In this document: positions 35,457 to 44,010 of the stretch, piece after piece
Layout: each line of letters starts with the position of its first letter
How positions within the stretch are numbered: the first letter of the stretch is position 1
NCBI RefSeq assembly: GCF_900110855.1
Contig: NZ_FOFA01000003.1
Span: forward strand, 434,001-498,000
DNA: 64,000 bases
Direction of reading: 5' to 3'
Source of the DNA: Microlunatus flavus
GTDB lineage: Bacteria > Actinomycetota > Actinomycetes > Propionibacteriales > Propionibacteriaceae
Notes under the pieces: model-generated
Seen by the model: only the letters and a program-made list of their open reading frames with translations
The model's database searches: none
What the model was told of the DNA's origin: nothing
Translations under genes and position numbers: made by a program

Positions 35457-35765
35457 GTGACCGTCGTCGTCACCGCCGTCTTCCGTCCCGTGGCCGGCCG
35501 CCACGACGAGCTCGTCGAGGCGCTGCGGTCCACCATCCCGGGCGTGCACGAGGAGCAGGGCTGCCTGCTGTACGCGATCCACGACGCGCAGGACGGGACC
35601 ATCACCATGATCGAGAAGTGGGCCTCGGTGGCCGACCTCGACGCGCACGGGACGAGCCCGGCCGTCCGCGCGCTGCAGGCGGCGACCGGCGACCTGGTCG
35701 CGGAGCCGCCGCACGTCGTGCGGATGACGCCCATCCCGGTCGGCGGCGGCGCCGGCACCCTCTGA
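35457..35765 (+). CDS. Antibiotic biosynthesis monooxygenase (ABM) domain protein
   Basis: A 102-residue ferredoxin-like ABM protein like YgiN/quinol monooxygenases: VTAVFRPVAGRHDELVEAL, EEQGCLLYAIHDA and FSIMIEKW-type strand TITMIEKWAS. The family oxidises quinols or aromatic compounds without cofactors; the substrate here is unknown. GTG at 35457 with CCAGGAG ahead of it. It precedes the pyridoxal kinase gene by 22 bp, so they may be co-transcribed. Confidence 0.87.
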   Translation: MTVVVTAVFRPVAGRHDELVEALRSTIPGVHEEQGCLLYAIHDAQDGTITMIEKWASVADLDAHGTSPAVRALQAATGDLVAEPPHVVRMTPIPVGGGAGTL

Positions 35766-35787
35766 TCCCGGGCCGCGGTCCCGTCCG

Positions 35788-36639
35788 ATGAAGACGATCC
35801 TCTCGATCCAGTCTTCGGTCGCCTACGGGCACGTGGGCAACAGCGCGGCGACGTTCCCGCTGATGCGGATGGGCGTCGAGGTCTGGCCGGTGCTCACCGT
35901 GCACTTCTCGAACAACACGGGGTACGCCTCGTGGCGCGGTCCGGTCCTCTCCGCCGACGACGTGCGGGACGTGGTGCGCGGGATCGACGACCTCGGGGTG
36001 CTGGGGGAGTGCGACGCGGTCCTGTCCGGCTACCAGGGGGCGGCCGGCACGGGGCGCGCGGTCCTCGACGCCGTCGCCCTGGTCAAGCAGCGCAACCCGG
36101 CTGCGCTCTACTGCTGCGACCCGGTGCTCGGTGACGTCGGGCGCGGCTTCTTCGTCGCGCCGGGCATCCCCGAGCTGATGCGGGACGCGGTGGTCCCGCG
36201 GGCGCAGGTCGTCACGCCCAACCAGTTCGAGCTCGAGTTCCTGACCGGGCGGCAGGTGCGCACGCTGGCCGAGGCGGTGTCCGCGGCGCAGGCCGCCCGC
36301 GAGCTCGGACCGGACGTCGTCCTCGTCACGAGCGTCGACGTCGAGGACGCCGAGCCCGGCACGCTCGACCTGCTCGTCGCCACGGGCACCGGCACCTGGC
36401 GGGTGACCACGCCGCGGCTGGACGGCATCTTCCAGGGGGCGGGCGACCTGACGGCCGCGGTGTTCCTCGCCCGGCTCCTGCAGACCGACGACCCCGCCGA
36501 CGCCGTGGCCTGGACGGCCTCCGTCGTCTTCGGCGTCCTGGACACGACCCGGCGTTCCGGCCGGCGCGAGCTGCAGCTGGTGAGCGCGCAGCAGGAGCTC
36601 GTCGAGCCGAGCCGCCGGTTCGTCGCGACCGCGGTCTGA
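35788..36639 (+). CDS. pdxY: Pyridoxal kinase
   Basis: A 283-residue ribokinase-family enzyme that phosphorylates pyridoxal to pyridoxal 5'-phosphate. Markers are [31 protein letters not shown], the vitamin-site lid region [26 protein letters not shown] and the anion hole/catalytic Asp in [14 protein letters not shown]. In that motif GAGD replaces the common GTGD. Length matches PdxY (about 285). Confidence 0.92.
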   Translation: MKTILSIQSSVAYGHVGNSAATFPLMRMGVEVWPVLTVHFSNNTGYASWRGPVLSADDVRDVVRGIDDLGVLGECDAVLSGYQGAAGTGRAVLDAVALVKQRNPAALYCCDPVLGDVGRGFFVAPGIPELMRDAVVPRAQVVTPNQFELEFLTGRQVRTLAEAVSAAQAARELGPDVVLVTSVDVEDAEPGTLDLLVATGTGTWRVTTPRLDGIFQGAGDLTAAVFLARLLQTDDPADAVAWTASVVFGVLDTTRRSGRRELQLVSAQQELVEPSRRFVATAV

Positions 36640-36655
36640 GCCCGGTCGCCGCGGT

Positions 36656-37063
36656 TCAGGCGCCGCGGGCCAGGCCCGAGCGCACGAGCGGGGGCTCCGC
36701 CAGGTCGAGGAGGTGCCGGCCCAGCTCGAGCGGCCACGACGCCGCCAGCAGGGTGGGCACCGCGACGACCGCGGCCCAGGCGTCCTGGCCGAGGGCCACG
36801 ACCGTCAGCTGCAGCTCGCGGAACGAGGGCGTCCCGGTCGGCAGGGACGCGACCGGCCCCGGTTCGAGGTCGCGGTCGGGCATCCGGTGCTCGCGCGCCT
36901 GGCGCGCGTGCCGACGGTGCGCCAGGGAGTCGAGACCCGCCGCCGCCCGTTCCAGCTGCCAGCCGAAGGCGAGCGCCTGGTGCCGGTCGAGAGCCCCGTG
37001 GGCGATGGTCAACCGGCCCGGGCAGAGGTCAGGTCCGAGCCGCCCGATGAGATTCCAGAACAT
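36656..37063 (-). CDS. Hypothetical protein
   Basis: About 135 residues from ATG at 37063 (or 139 from GTG at 37075). No family is recognised. The start [40 protein letters not shown] is plausible protein, with His, Trp and Leu well spread, and the end is hydrophobic. No signal peptide. It converges on pdxY with 16 bp between stops. A 24-bp direct-repeat motif also found at 47100 lies just upstream of its start. Probably real, function unknown. Confidence 0.55.
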   Translation of the reverse strand: MFWNLIGRLGPDLCPGRLTIAHGALDRHQALAFGWQLERAAAGLDSLAHRRHARQAREHRMPDRDLEPGPVASLPTGTPSFRELQLTVVALGQDAWAAVVAVPTLLAASWPLELGRHLLDLAEPPLVRSGLARGA

Positions 37064-37091
37064 TCTGTCGTCCACAGGATTAATACTGGGC

Positions 37092-37115
37092 CTTCAGGTT
37101 CTTCTCAGGGGCCTG
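37092..37115 (+). promoter_or_regulatory. TCAGG direct-repeat motif, copy 1
   Basis: TTCAGG and CTCAGG are spaced 11 bp apart and followed by GGCCTG. The 24-bp block matches 20 of 24 bases of the block at 47100-47123. An 11-bp period suits an OmpR/PhoB-type response regulator. The motif is 29-52 bp upstream of the hypothetical gene's ATG at 37063. Confidence 0.45.
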
Positions 37116-37127
37116 TCACAGATAACT

Positions 37128-37171
37128 GTGGTGCACCTCACATCACGATCGAACGACCTCAGGTGCACCAC
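37128..37171. terminator. Inverted repeat, possible terminator
   Basis: GTGGTGCACCT (37128-37138) and its exact complement (37161-37171) enclose a 22-base loop. It could terminate the leftward murA transcript or act as a regulatory site for the gene beyond. Confidence 0.4.
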
Positions 37172-37327
37172 GCAAGCGATCGCGCGGGACCTGCACGACC
37201 GCCAGCCAGCCCCTGGGCAGGCCTTCTGTGGCACCAGAGGTCACGATCCGGCCCTGAGATCGTGCCCTCGATCACGGCAAGCAGGGGCGTGGAGAAGCGC
37301 AGCTCGAGCTCGCGCGAGCTCCGAGGG

Positions 37328-37352
37328 ACGCTCCCTGAGCTTGTCGAAGGGC
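37328..37352 (+). repeat. REP-like repeat, copy C
   Basis: This 25-bp unit is identical to copies A and B near 27.3 kb. Together with the inverted copy 54 bp further on, it can form a long hairpin downstream of murA. Confidence 0.75.
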
Positions 37353-37392
37353 CTCGAAGAGGTCGGCGTTCCTCGCTGGCTCCAGAACGACG

Positions 37393-37431
37393 CCAACCCG
37401 TTCCGGGCCCTTCGACGAGCTCAGGGAGCGT
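37393..37431 (-). repeat. REP-like repeat, inverted copy D
   Basis: Inverse orientation of copies A-C with one base change in the core (CTCGTCGAAG instead of CTTGTCGAAG). Its flank (CCGGAACGGGTTGGCGT on the minus strand) matches the sequence after copy B. Confidence 0.72.
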
Positions 37432-37477
37432 CTCCTCGACCCGTCGTCCCCGTCCGAGCGGAGCGAGGTCCAAGAGC

Positions 37478-39010
37478 TCAGTCCCGGAACACCTCGATGT
37501 CGGCGCCGAGCATGTTGAGGCGGTGGGCGAGGTCCTCGTAACCGCGGTTGATGACGTAGACGTCGCGCAGCACGGACTCGCCGCGGGCCCCGAGCATGCC
37601 GAGCAGGATGCAGACGGCGGGCCGCAGCGCGGGCGGGCAGACGACCTGGGTACCCCGCCAGCGGGTCGGGCCCTCGACGATCACGCGGTGCGGGTCGAGG
37701 AGCTGCACGCGGGCGCCGAGGCGGTTGAGCTCGGTGAGGTAGATGGCGCGGTTCTCGTAGACCCAGTCGTGGATGACCGTCTTGCCCTCGGCCATCGCGG
37801 CGATGACCGCGAAGAAGGGCAGGTTGTCGATGTTGAGACCGGGGAACGGCATCGGGTGGATCTTGTCGATCGGCGCGTGCAGCACCGACGGCTTCACCGT
37901 CAGGTCGACGAGCCGGGTGTGGCCGTTCGCGGCGACGTACTCGGTGCCGAGGCTGAGCTCCAGGCCCATCTCCTCGAGGATCGCGAGCTCGATCTCGAGG
38001 AACTCGATCGGCGCGCGCTGGATGGTCAGCTCGGAGGAGGTGACGATCGCCGCGGTGATGAGGCTCATGGCCTCGATCGGGTCCTCCGACGGGGCGAACT
38101 CGACGTCCGCGTCGATGGCCTCGACCCCGTGCACCTGCAGCGTGGTCGTGCCGATGCCGTCGATCTCCACGCCGAGGCGGGTGAGGAAGACGCACAGGTC
38201 CTGGACCATGTAGTTGGGGCTGGCGTTGCGGATGACGGTGACGCCAGGGGAGAGCGCGGCGGCCAGCAGCGCGTTCTCGGTCACCGTGTCGCCCCGCTCG
38301 GTGAGGGTGATCGGGCGCGTCGGCTCCACCGAGTCGTCGACGGTGCAGCGGTAGAAGCCCTCGGTCGGCACGACGTCGAGGCCGAAGCGGCGCAGCACCT
38401 GCAGGTGCGGCTCGATCGTGCGGGCGCCGAGGTCGCAGCCGCCGGCGTACGGCAGCGCGAAGTCGGGGTAGGAGTGCAGCAGCGGCCCGAGGAACATGAT
38501 CACCGAGCGCGTGCGGCGCGCGGCCTCGACGTCCATGCCGTCGAGGTCGAGCTCGTCGGGACGGCTCAGCTCGAGGTCGGCGCCGCCGTTGAGCCAGGTG
38601 GCGCGGACGCCGATGCTGGTCAGCACCTCGAGGATCCGGTTGACCTCCTCGATGCGGGCGATGCCGCGGATGACCGTGCGGCCGCGGTTGAGGAGGCTGG
38701 CGCACAGCAGCGCGACGGCGGCGTTCTTGGAGGAGCGGACCTCGATCGTGCCGTTGAGCTTGACGCCGCCCTGCACGCGCAGGTGCTGCGGCGCGGCCTG
38801 GCCGACGGAGATGAGAGGGGAGTCGAGGGCGGCGGCGATGCGGTTGACCATCTCGAGGCTGAGGTTCTGGTTGCCGGCCTCGATGCGGTGCACCGCGCTC
38901 TGGCTGGTGCCGAGGACCTCCGCGAGCTGGGTCTGGGTGAGCCCCTTGTGCTTGCGGGCGCTGCGGATGAGTCCGCCGATTCGGTCCAGATCAGTCGTGG
39001 TCACACGCAC
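37478..39010 (-). CDS. murA: HTH-domain fusion to MurA-like enolpyruvyl transferase
   Basis: A 510-residue two-domain protein. Residues about 8-65 are an XRE-type HTH ([36 protein letters not shown]). Residues about 75-510 are a complete UDP-GlcNAc 1-carboxyvinyltransferase, the first step of peptidoglycan synthesis. Key residues are present: SSKNAA (K95), the loop Cys in [10 protein letters not shown] (C192), the acidic NIDNLPFF and [10 protein letters not shown]. The enzyme part therefore looks active and the HTH would let it bind DNA. GTG at 39010 or at 39004. A CTCATATGTGAG palindrome lies 9-20 bp upstream. Divergent from lpdA. Other MurA copies may exist elsewhere in the genome. Confidence 0.9.
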   Translation of the reverse strand: MRVTTTDLDRIGGLIRSARKHKGLTQTQLAEVLGTSQSAVHRIEAGNQNLSLEMVNRIAAALDSPLISVGQAAPQHLRVQGGVKLNGTIEVRSSKNAAVALLCASLLNRGRTVIRGIARIEEVNRILEVLTSIGVRATWLNGGADLELSRPDELDLDGMDVEAARRTRSVIMFLGPLLHSYPDFALPYAGGCDLGARTIEPHLQVLRRFGLDVVPTEGFYRCTVDDSVEPTRPITLTERGDTVTENALLAAALSPGVTVIRNASPNYMVQDLCVFLTRLGVEIDGIGTTTLQVHGVEAIDADVEFAPSEDPIEAMSLITAAIVTSSELTIQRAPIEFLEIELAILEEMGLELSLGTEYVAANGHTRLVDLTVKPSVLHAPIDKIHPMPFPGLNIDNLPFFAVIAAMAEGKTVIHDWVYENRAIYLTELNRLGARVQLLDPHRVIVEGPTRWRGTQVVCPPALRPAVCILLGMLGARGESVLRDVYVINRGYEDLAHRLNMLGADIEVFRD

Positions 39011-39018
39011 GACGGTAA

Positions 39019-39030
39019 CTCATATGTGAG
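39019..39030. promoter_or_regulatory. AT-rich near-palindrome before HTH-MurA gene
   Basis: CTCATATGTGAG, 10 of 12 positions symmetric, stands out in GC-rich surroundings 9 bp before the fusion gene start. It may be the operator for the protein's own HTH domain, or part of the promoter. Confidence 0.4.
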
Positions 39031-39142
39031 ATTTTCCGGGAATCGAGCGCGTGTCGCGCGTGTCACCCGGCTTTCATTCGGCCCGGCTCGGGACCGCGAC
39101 CACCTCGGCCGCACGCTCGTACGCCCCTCTAGGCTAGCGACC

Positions 39143-40543
39143 ATGAGTGATCACTTCGACGTCGTCGTGCTCGGCGCCGGTCCGGGCGGCTACGTCGCCG
39201 CCGTCCGTGCCGCGCAGCTGGGCCTGAAGACCGCCGTCATCGAGCTGAAGTACTGGGGCGGGGTCTGCAACAACGTCGGGTGCATCCCCACCAAGTCGCT
39301 GCTGCGCAACGCCGAGATCGCGCACCTCTTCACGCACGAGGCGAAGACGTTCGGCATCAACGGCGACGTCAGCTTCGACTTCGGCGTCGCCCACAAGCGC
39401 AGCCGCACGGTCGCCGACCGGATGGCCAAGGGCGTCCACTTCCTCATGAAGAAGAACAAGATCACCGAGATCGACGGGTGGGCGACGTTCGTCGACGACC
39501 ACACCTTCGACGTCGCGCTGAACAAGGGCGGCAACCAGTCGGTGACGTTCGACAACCTGATCATCGCGGCGGGGGCGACGACCCGCCTGCTGCCGGGCAC
39601 GAAGATCACCGACCGCGTCGTGACCTACGAGGAGCAGATCCTCACCGACGAGCTGCCCGGCTCCATGATCATCGCCGGTTCCGGCGCGATCGGGACCGAG
39701 TTCGCGTACGTGCTGGCCAACTACGGCGTCGACGTCACCATCGTCGAGTTCCTCGACCGGATGGTCCCGCTCGAGGACCCGGAGATCTCCGCCGAGCTGG
39801 CGAAGCAGTACAAGAAGCTCGGGGTCAAGCTCATGACCAGCACCAAGGTCGAGAGCATCGACGACTCCGGCGACAAGGTGAAGGTGACCGTCTCGCCGGC
39901 CGGGGGCGGCGACAGCACCGTGCTCGAGGCCGACAAGGTCATGCAGGCCATCGGCTTCGCCCCGCGCACCGACGGCTACGGGCTGGAGAAGGCCGGCGTC
40001 GAGCTGGGCCCGCGCGGTGCGATCGCGATCGACGACCACATGCGGACCAACAAGCCGCACATCTACGCCATCGGCGACGTGACGGGCAAGCTGCTGCTGG
40101 CCCACACCGCCGAGGCGCAGGGCATCGTCGCCGCCGAGACCATCGCCGGTGCCGAGACCATGCCGATCAACTACGACATGATCCCGCGGGCCACCTACTG
40201 CCAGCCGCAGATCGGGTCGTTCGGCTACACCGAGGCGCAGGCCAAGGACAAGGGCTACGACGTCAAGGTCGCGAAGTTCCCGTTCACCGCGAACGGCAAG
40301 GCGCACGGCCTCGGCGAGGCGACCGGCTTCGTCAAGCTCGTCGCCGACGCCAAGTACGGCGAGATCCTCGGCCTGCACATGATCGGCCCGGACGTCACCG
40401 AGCTGCTGCCCGAGCTCACCCTCGCGCAGCTGTGGGACCTCACGGCGGAGGAGGTGGCGCGCAACGTGCACGCCCACCCGACGCTGTCGGAGGCCCTCAA
40501 GGAGGTCGCGCACGGCATCCAGGGGCACATGATCAACATGTGA
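39143..40543 (+). CDS. lpdA: Dihydrolipoyl dehydrogenase
   Basis: A 466-residue FAD disulfide oxidoreductase that reoxidises the lipoyl groups of 2-oxoacid dehydrogenase complexes. It has the FAD site [24 protein letters not shown] site [20 protein letters not shown], second FAD motif IYAIGDVTG and the His-Glu pair in HAHPTLSE. The redox disulfide reads [13 protein letters not shown], with Asn where most enzymes have CLNVGC. ATG at 39143; the start is fixed by the typical [12 protein letters not shown]-terminus. No E1/E2 genes are near. Confidence 0.94.
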   Translation: MSDHFDVVVLGAGPGGYVAAVRAAQLGLKTAVIELKYWGGVCNNVGCIPTKSLLRNAEIAHLFTHEAKTFGINGDVSFDFGVAHKRSRTVADRMAKGVHFLMKKNKITEIDGWATFVDDHTFDVALNKGGNQSVTFDNLIIAAGATTRLLPGTKITDRVVTYEEQILTDELPGSMIIAGSGAIGTEFAYVLANYGVDVTIVEFLDRMVPLEDPEISAELAKQYKKLGVKLMTSTKVESIDDSGDKVKVTVSPAGGGDSTVLEADKVMQAIGFAPRTDGYGLEKAGVELGPRGAIAIDDHMRTNKPHIYAIGDVTGKLLLAHTAEAQGIVAAETIAGAETMPINYDMIPRATYCQPQIGSFGYTEAQAKDKGYDVKVAKFPFTANGKAHGLGEATGFVKLVADAKYGEILGLHMIGPDVTELLPELTLAQLWDLTAEEVARNVHAHPTLSEALKEVAHGIQGHMINM

Positions 40544-40551
40544 CGCCTCGT

Positions 40552-40615
40552 CGGGAAGTGGTCGCTCCCGGTGCACGCCGTCGGCGTGTCGCACCGCAGG
40601 AGTGACCACTTCCCG
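40552..40615. terminator. Long hairpin after lpdA
   Basis: CGGGAAGTGGTC (40552-40563) pairs perfectly with 40604-40615 and the stem continues inward through CTCC/GGAG. A second stem, GGTGC-ACGCC/GGCGT-GTC-GCACC, forms inside. At 64 nt it is far larger than a usual terminator and may be a small palindromic element. Confidence 0.65.
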
Positions 40616-40649
40616 GCCAGCGCGGGTCGCGCGTGGCGACCTTCCCGGT

Positions 40650-40826
40650 TCAGCGGCCCAGGTGCAGCAGCCGGCGCAGCCCGCCGGAGCGCGGTGCGTC
40701 GTGACCGCGCGCCGCCCAGCGCGACAGCACCGAGGCCGGCTGCCCCTCGGCGGCCAGACGGTCGAGCGCCGCGATGTCGGTGAGCTCCGCGATCCGTGCG
40801 TCGGCCTCGTACATGTGCAGTCCCAT
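40650..40826 (-). CDS. Small hypothetical protein, 58 residues
   Basis: A 58-residue protein of unknown function: MGLHMYEADARIAELTDIAALDRL, then a basic C-terminus (SGGLRRLLHLGR). The ATG at 40826 was chosen over a longer frame because a perfect AGGAGGA (40831-40837) precedes it. It looks like an alpha-helical acidic segment joined to a basic tail. No homologous family is recognised. Divergent to the LuxR-type regulator gene. Confidence 0.6.
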   Translation of the reverse strand: MGLHMYEADARIAELTDIAALDRLAAEGQPASVLSRWAARGHDAPRSGGLRRLLHLGR

Positions 40827-40970
40827 CTCGTCCTCCTGCGTCCCCGAGGGGCCCCGTCGGCCCCTCATGACGACGAACCTCGTCGTGAGTCGAGGGGCCT
40901 GCATCGGCCTTCTGCCCTGATCTCGGACGCAGCAGCGGACCCCTTCGGGTCTGAGGTGCCCCCGGCCTTG

Positions 40971-40988
40971 CTCTGAGGTACCTCAGAG
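40971..40988. promoter_or_regulatory. Perfect 18-bp palindrome before LuxR-type regulator
   Basis: CTCTGAGGTACCTCAGAG is a perfect palindrome 59 bp before the regulator gene. Related CTGAGG/CCTCAGG half-sites flank it at 40951-40956 and 41012-41018. It is a good candidate operator, perhaps for autoregulation. Confidence 0.5.
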
Positions 40989-41046
40989 GGCGGTCCCCGG
41001 CCCTCGTGCACCCTCAGGGCGGGCGTGCGGAGGCCGGTTCCTGTCG

Positions 41047-43983
41047 GTGGTGGCTGCCATGATGACGCTCGTGCCCACCGCCGCCGCCCCCCTCGTGGGA
41101 CGCACCCGCGAGCTCGACGAGCTGGCGGCCCTGGCCGGCGTCCACGACGAGGCGGAGCCGGGCTCGGTGCTCCTCGGGGGCGACGCCGGTATCGGCAAGT
41201 CCCGCCTGCTCGCCGCGCTCGCGGAGCGGGCGACCGGGCAGGGCTGGGAGGTGGTCGTGGGGCACTGCCTCGACCTCGCCGGCAGCCCGGTGGCCTACCT
41301 GCCCTTCACCGAGCTCGCCGGACGGCTCGCCGCCGCCCGCCCGGACGCGGTGGCCGAGCTGGCCCTGCGCCACCCGTCCGTGCGCCGTCTGGTCGGTGCC
41401 CAGGCGGGATCCGAGGCCGCTCCGGCGGTGGGCGAGCCCGCCGACCGCGGCCTCTTCTTCGAGGCGGTCCACGCGACGCTGTCGACGCTCGCGGCCGACC
41501 GGCCGCTGCTCGTCGTCGTCGAGGACCTGCACTGGGCCGACCAGTCGACGTACGACCTGATGACCTTCCTGCTGACCCGGGGGTTCACGGCACCGGTGGG
41601 CCTGGTCGGCTCCTACCGCAGCGACGACCTGCACCGTCGCCACCCGCTGCGGCCCCTGCTCGCCGCCTGGGGCCGGCTGCCCGGCGTGCGCCGCCTGGAG
41701 CTCGGTCCGCTGCCCGACGACGACGTCCGGGCCCTCGTCGGGTCGCTGCGGGGCGCACCGGTCGCGCCGGCGGCGCTGCAGGACGTGGTCGAGCGGGCCG
41801 AGGGCAACGCCTTCTTCGCCGAGGAGCTCGCAGCCGCCCTCGGCACCTCCGACACGCCGCGGGACCTCGCCGACCTCCTGCTGCTGCGCGTGGACCAGCT
41901 CGACCCCGACGCGCGTCTGGTGTGCCGGGCCCTGGCCGTCGGGGGTCACCAGACCTCGGAGGCCGTGCTGGCGCAGGTCACCGGCCTGGGCGCCGACCGC
42001 TTCGAGGCGGCGGTGCGCGCGGCCGTCGACCGCAACGTGCTCGTCGCCGGCCGTGACGGCTACGGCTTCCGGCACTCGATGCTCGGCGAGGCGGTCGAGG
42101 CCGACCTGCTGCCGGGGGAGCGGGCGCGGCTGCACGACGCCTTCGCCCAGGCGCTCGCGGGCCGGACCGAGCGCGGTGCGGCGGCCGACCTGGCCCGGCA
42201 CGCCCTCGCCGCGGGCCGGCTCGCCGAGGCGTTCGTCGCCAGCGTCCGTGCCGGTGACGAGGCGGCTGCCGTCGGCGGCCCCGACGAGGCCGCCCGCCAC
42301 TACGCCCGCGCTCTCGACCTGGTCGGGGCGGGCCGGGTGGACCCGGGCACCGTCGAGCCGCCCGTCGAGCTGGTGGGTCTCGTCGAGCGCGCGGTGGCCG
42401 CCACCGCGGCGGCCGGCCTGGCGCGGCGGGCCGAGGCCCTGGCGCGCACCGAGCTGGACCGCCTGCCGCCGGACGCCTCGCCGACCGACCGCGCGCGTCT
42501 CCTGCTCGCGCTGATCGGCGCGGCCGAGGTCTACGAGAGCACGTCCAACCTCGTCGCCCTGGCCCTCGAGGCGGGTGCGCTCGTGCCGGCCGAGCCGCCG
42601 ACGCCGTTGCGCGCGCGGACCGCGGCCGCGCTGGCCTGGGCACTGGTCTGGGACCACTGCGACGACGAGGCCGTCCGCTGGGCCGAGGAGGGCCTGGCCA
42701 TGGCGCCCGAGCTGCGGCCCGGCGAGACGACCGCCAAGCTGCAGACGGCCGTCGCGAAGGTGACCGAGCGCCGCGGGGACTCCGCCGAGTCCGAGCGCAT
42801 CCTCGGCGAGCTGGCGGAGTCGGCCCACGCGAGCGCCGACCCCGCCGAGGTCCGGATCCGCCACCAGCTCGGCGCCGTCCTGCTCGAGCAGGGTCGACTG
42901 GTCGAGGCCCTGGGCTCCTACCGCCGGGCGGCCGAGGTGGGCGCGGCCCTCGGGCAGCCGTTCGGCCCGTACGGCGGCGAGGCGCGCGCCTTCGCCGGCC
43001 TCGTCTCCTACCAGCTCGGGCGCTGGGACGACGCCGACGCCCTCGCACGGCGTGACGTCGACCAGGCTCCCTCGCTGGCCGCCGCCGCGCTCGCCACCGT
43101 CGAGCTGCTGGTCCGGGCCGGACGCGGCGAGCGGGACGGCTGGCCCGTGGTCTTCGAGCGCGCCCGCGCGGAGTGGAACTCCGAGGGCATGGTCGCGGTC
43201 CAGAGCGCCGCGGCCGCGATCGACCTGCACGGCGACGCCGGCGAGCTCGACGAGGCGCTGGCGGTCCACGACCTCGTCGTCGAGGCACTGACGAGCCTGT
43301 GGGGGACCGCGGCCTTCCAGGGCCGGATCCGGCTCACGGCCCTGCTGCTGGGCCAGCTCGCACCGCAGGTGCCCGCGCTGGTGCCGGAGCGGCGGACGGC
43401 GCTGCTCGAGCGGACCGACCGGCTCGCCGACGAGGCCGCCGTCGCCACGGAGCTCGGGCGCAACCGCGCGCCCGGGCTCGAGGGCCAGGCCTGGCTCGAG
43501 CGCGTCCGGGCGGAGCGGCTGCGGCTGCGGTGGCTCTGCGGGCAGCCGACCGACCCGGTGGAGCTGTCCGCGGCCTGGCGGACGAGCGCGGAGCTGTTCG
43601 CGGCGTACGGGCACGTGTTCGAGACCGCCCGCTCGCAGGCCCGGCTCGCCGGCGCGCTGAGGGCGGCGGGCGAGCACGCCGAGGCCGCCGAGGTCGCGGG
43701 CGTCGCACTGACGACCGCCCGCGAGCTCCGGGCACAACCGCTGGTCGACGAGGTGCGACCGCTCGCCGGCAGCACGTCGGGCCCCGCCGAGGTGCTGACG
43801 CCGCGCGAGGCCGAGGTGCTGACCCTGGTCGCCGAGGGCGCGAGCAACCGCGACGTCGGTCAGCGGCTGTTCATCAGCACCAAGACCGCGAGCGTGCACG
43901 TGTCGAACATCCTGGCCAAGCTCGGCGCCCGGAGCCGGACCGAGGCGGTCGCGCTGGCCCGGCGTCGGGGACTGCTGGGCTGA
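41047..43983 (+). CDS. Large ATPase regulator with C-terminal LuxR HTH
   Basis: A 978-residue LAL/MalT-like regulator. An N-terminal AAA-type ATPase has Walker A LLGGDAGIGKSRLL and Walker B LLVVVEDLHWADQS. A long helical tetratricopeptide-like middle (about 350-900) is followed by the LuxR HTH at about 915-978 (LTPREAEVLTLVAEGASNRDVGQRLFISTKTASVHVSNILAKLG). Such proteins couple ATP and ligand binding to activation of secondary metabolism or transport. The target is unknown. Start uncertain: GTG 41047, ATG 41059 or ATG 41062; the mature part begins at PLVGRTRELDEL. Confidence 0.9.
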   Translation: MVAAMMTLVPTAAAPLVGRTRELDELAALAGVHDEAEPGSVLLGGDAGIGKSRLLAALAERATGQGWEVVVGHCLDLAGSPVAYLPFTELAGRLAAARPDAVAELALRHPSVRRLVGAQAGSEAAPAVGEPADRGLFFEAVHATLSTLAADRPLLVVVEDLHWADQSTYDLMTFLLTRGFTAPVGLVGSYRSDDLHRRHPLRPLLAAWGRLPGVRRLELGPLPDDDVRALVGSLRGAPVAPAALQDVVERAEGNAFFAEELAAALGTSDTPRDLADLLLLRVDQLDPDARLVCRALAVGGHQTSEAVLAQVTGLGADRFEAAVRAAVDRNVLVAGRDGYGFRHSMLGEAVEADLLPGERARLHDAFAQALAGRTERGAAADLARHALAAGRLAEAFVASVRAGDEAAAVGGPDEAARHYARALDLVGAGRVDPGTVEPPVELVGLVERAVAATAAAGLARRAEALARTELDRLPPDASPTDRARLLLALIGAAEVYESTSNLVALALEAGALVPAEPPTPLRARTAAALAWALVWDHCDDEAVRWAEEGLAMAPELRPGETTAKLQTAVAKVTERRGDSAESERILGELAESAHASADPAEVRIRHQLGAVLLEQGRLVEALGSYRRAAEVGAALGQPFGPYGGEARAFAGLVSYQLGRWDDADALARRDVDQAPSLAAAALATVELLVRAGRGERDGWPVVFERARAEWNSEGMVAVQSAAAAIDLHGDAGELDEALAVHDLVVEALTSLWGTAAFQGRIRLTALLLGQLAPQVPALVPERRTALLERTDRLADEAAVATELGRNRAPGLEGQAWLERVRAERLRLRWLCGQPTDPVELSAAWRTSAELFAAYGHVFETARSQARLAGALRAAGEHAEAAEVAGVALTTARELRAQPLVDEVRPLAGSTSGPAEVLTPREAEVLTLVAEGASNRDVGQRLFISTKTASVHVSNILAKLGARSRTEAVALARRRGLLG

Positions 43984-44010
43984 GCGTCAACGGTGTCCGG
44001 GCGGCCCTGC

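Larger units (their letters stand above)
37076..37477. other. Repeat-rich spacer between hypothetical gene and murA
   Basis: This 400-bp region has no supported gene and is locally AT-richer near 37075-37130. It holds the 24-bp TCAGG motif (37092-37115), an 11-bp inverted repeat (GTGGTGCACCT, 37128-37138 with 37161-37171), and one direct and one inverted copy of the REP-like element. It follows murA, so these hairpins may end its transcript. Confidence 0.6.

Noticed and set aside
41014-43899. Long frame antisense to the LuxR-type regulator
   Set aside because: Low-complexity translation without motifs; the plus strand has clear Walker and HTH motifs.
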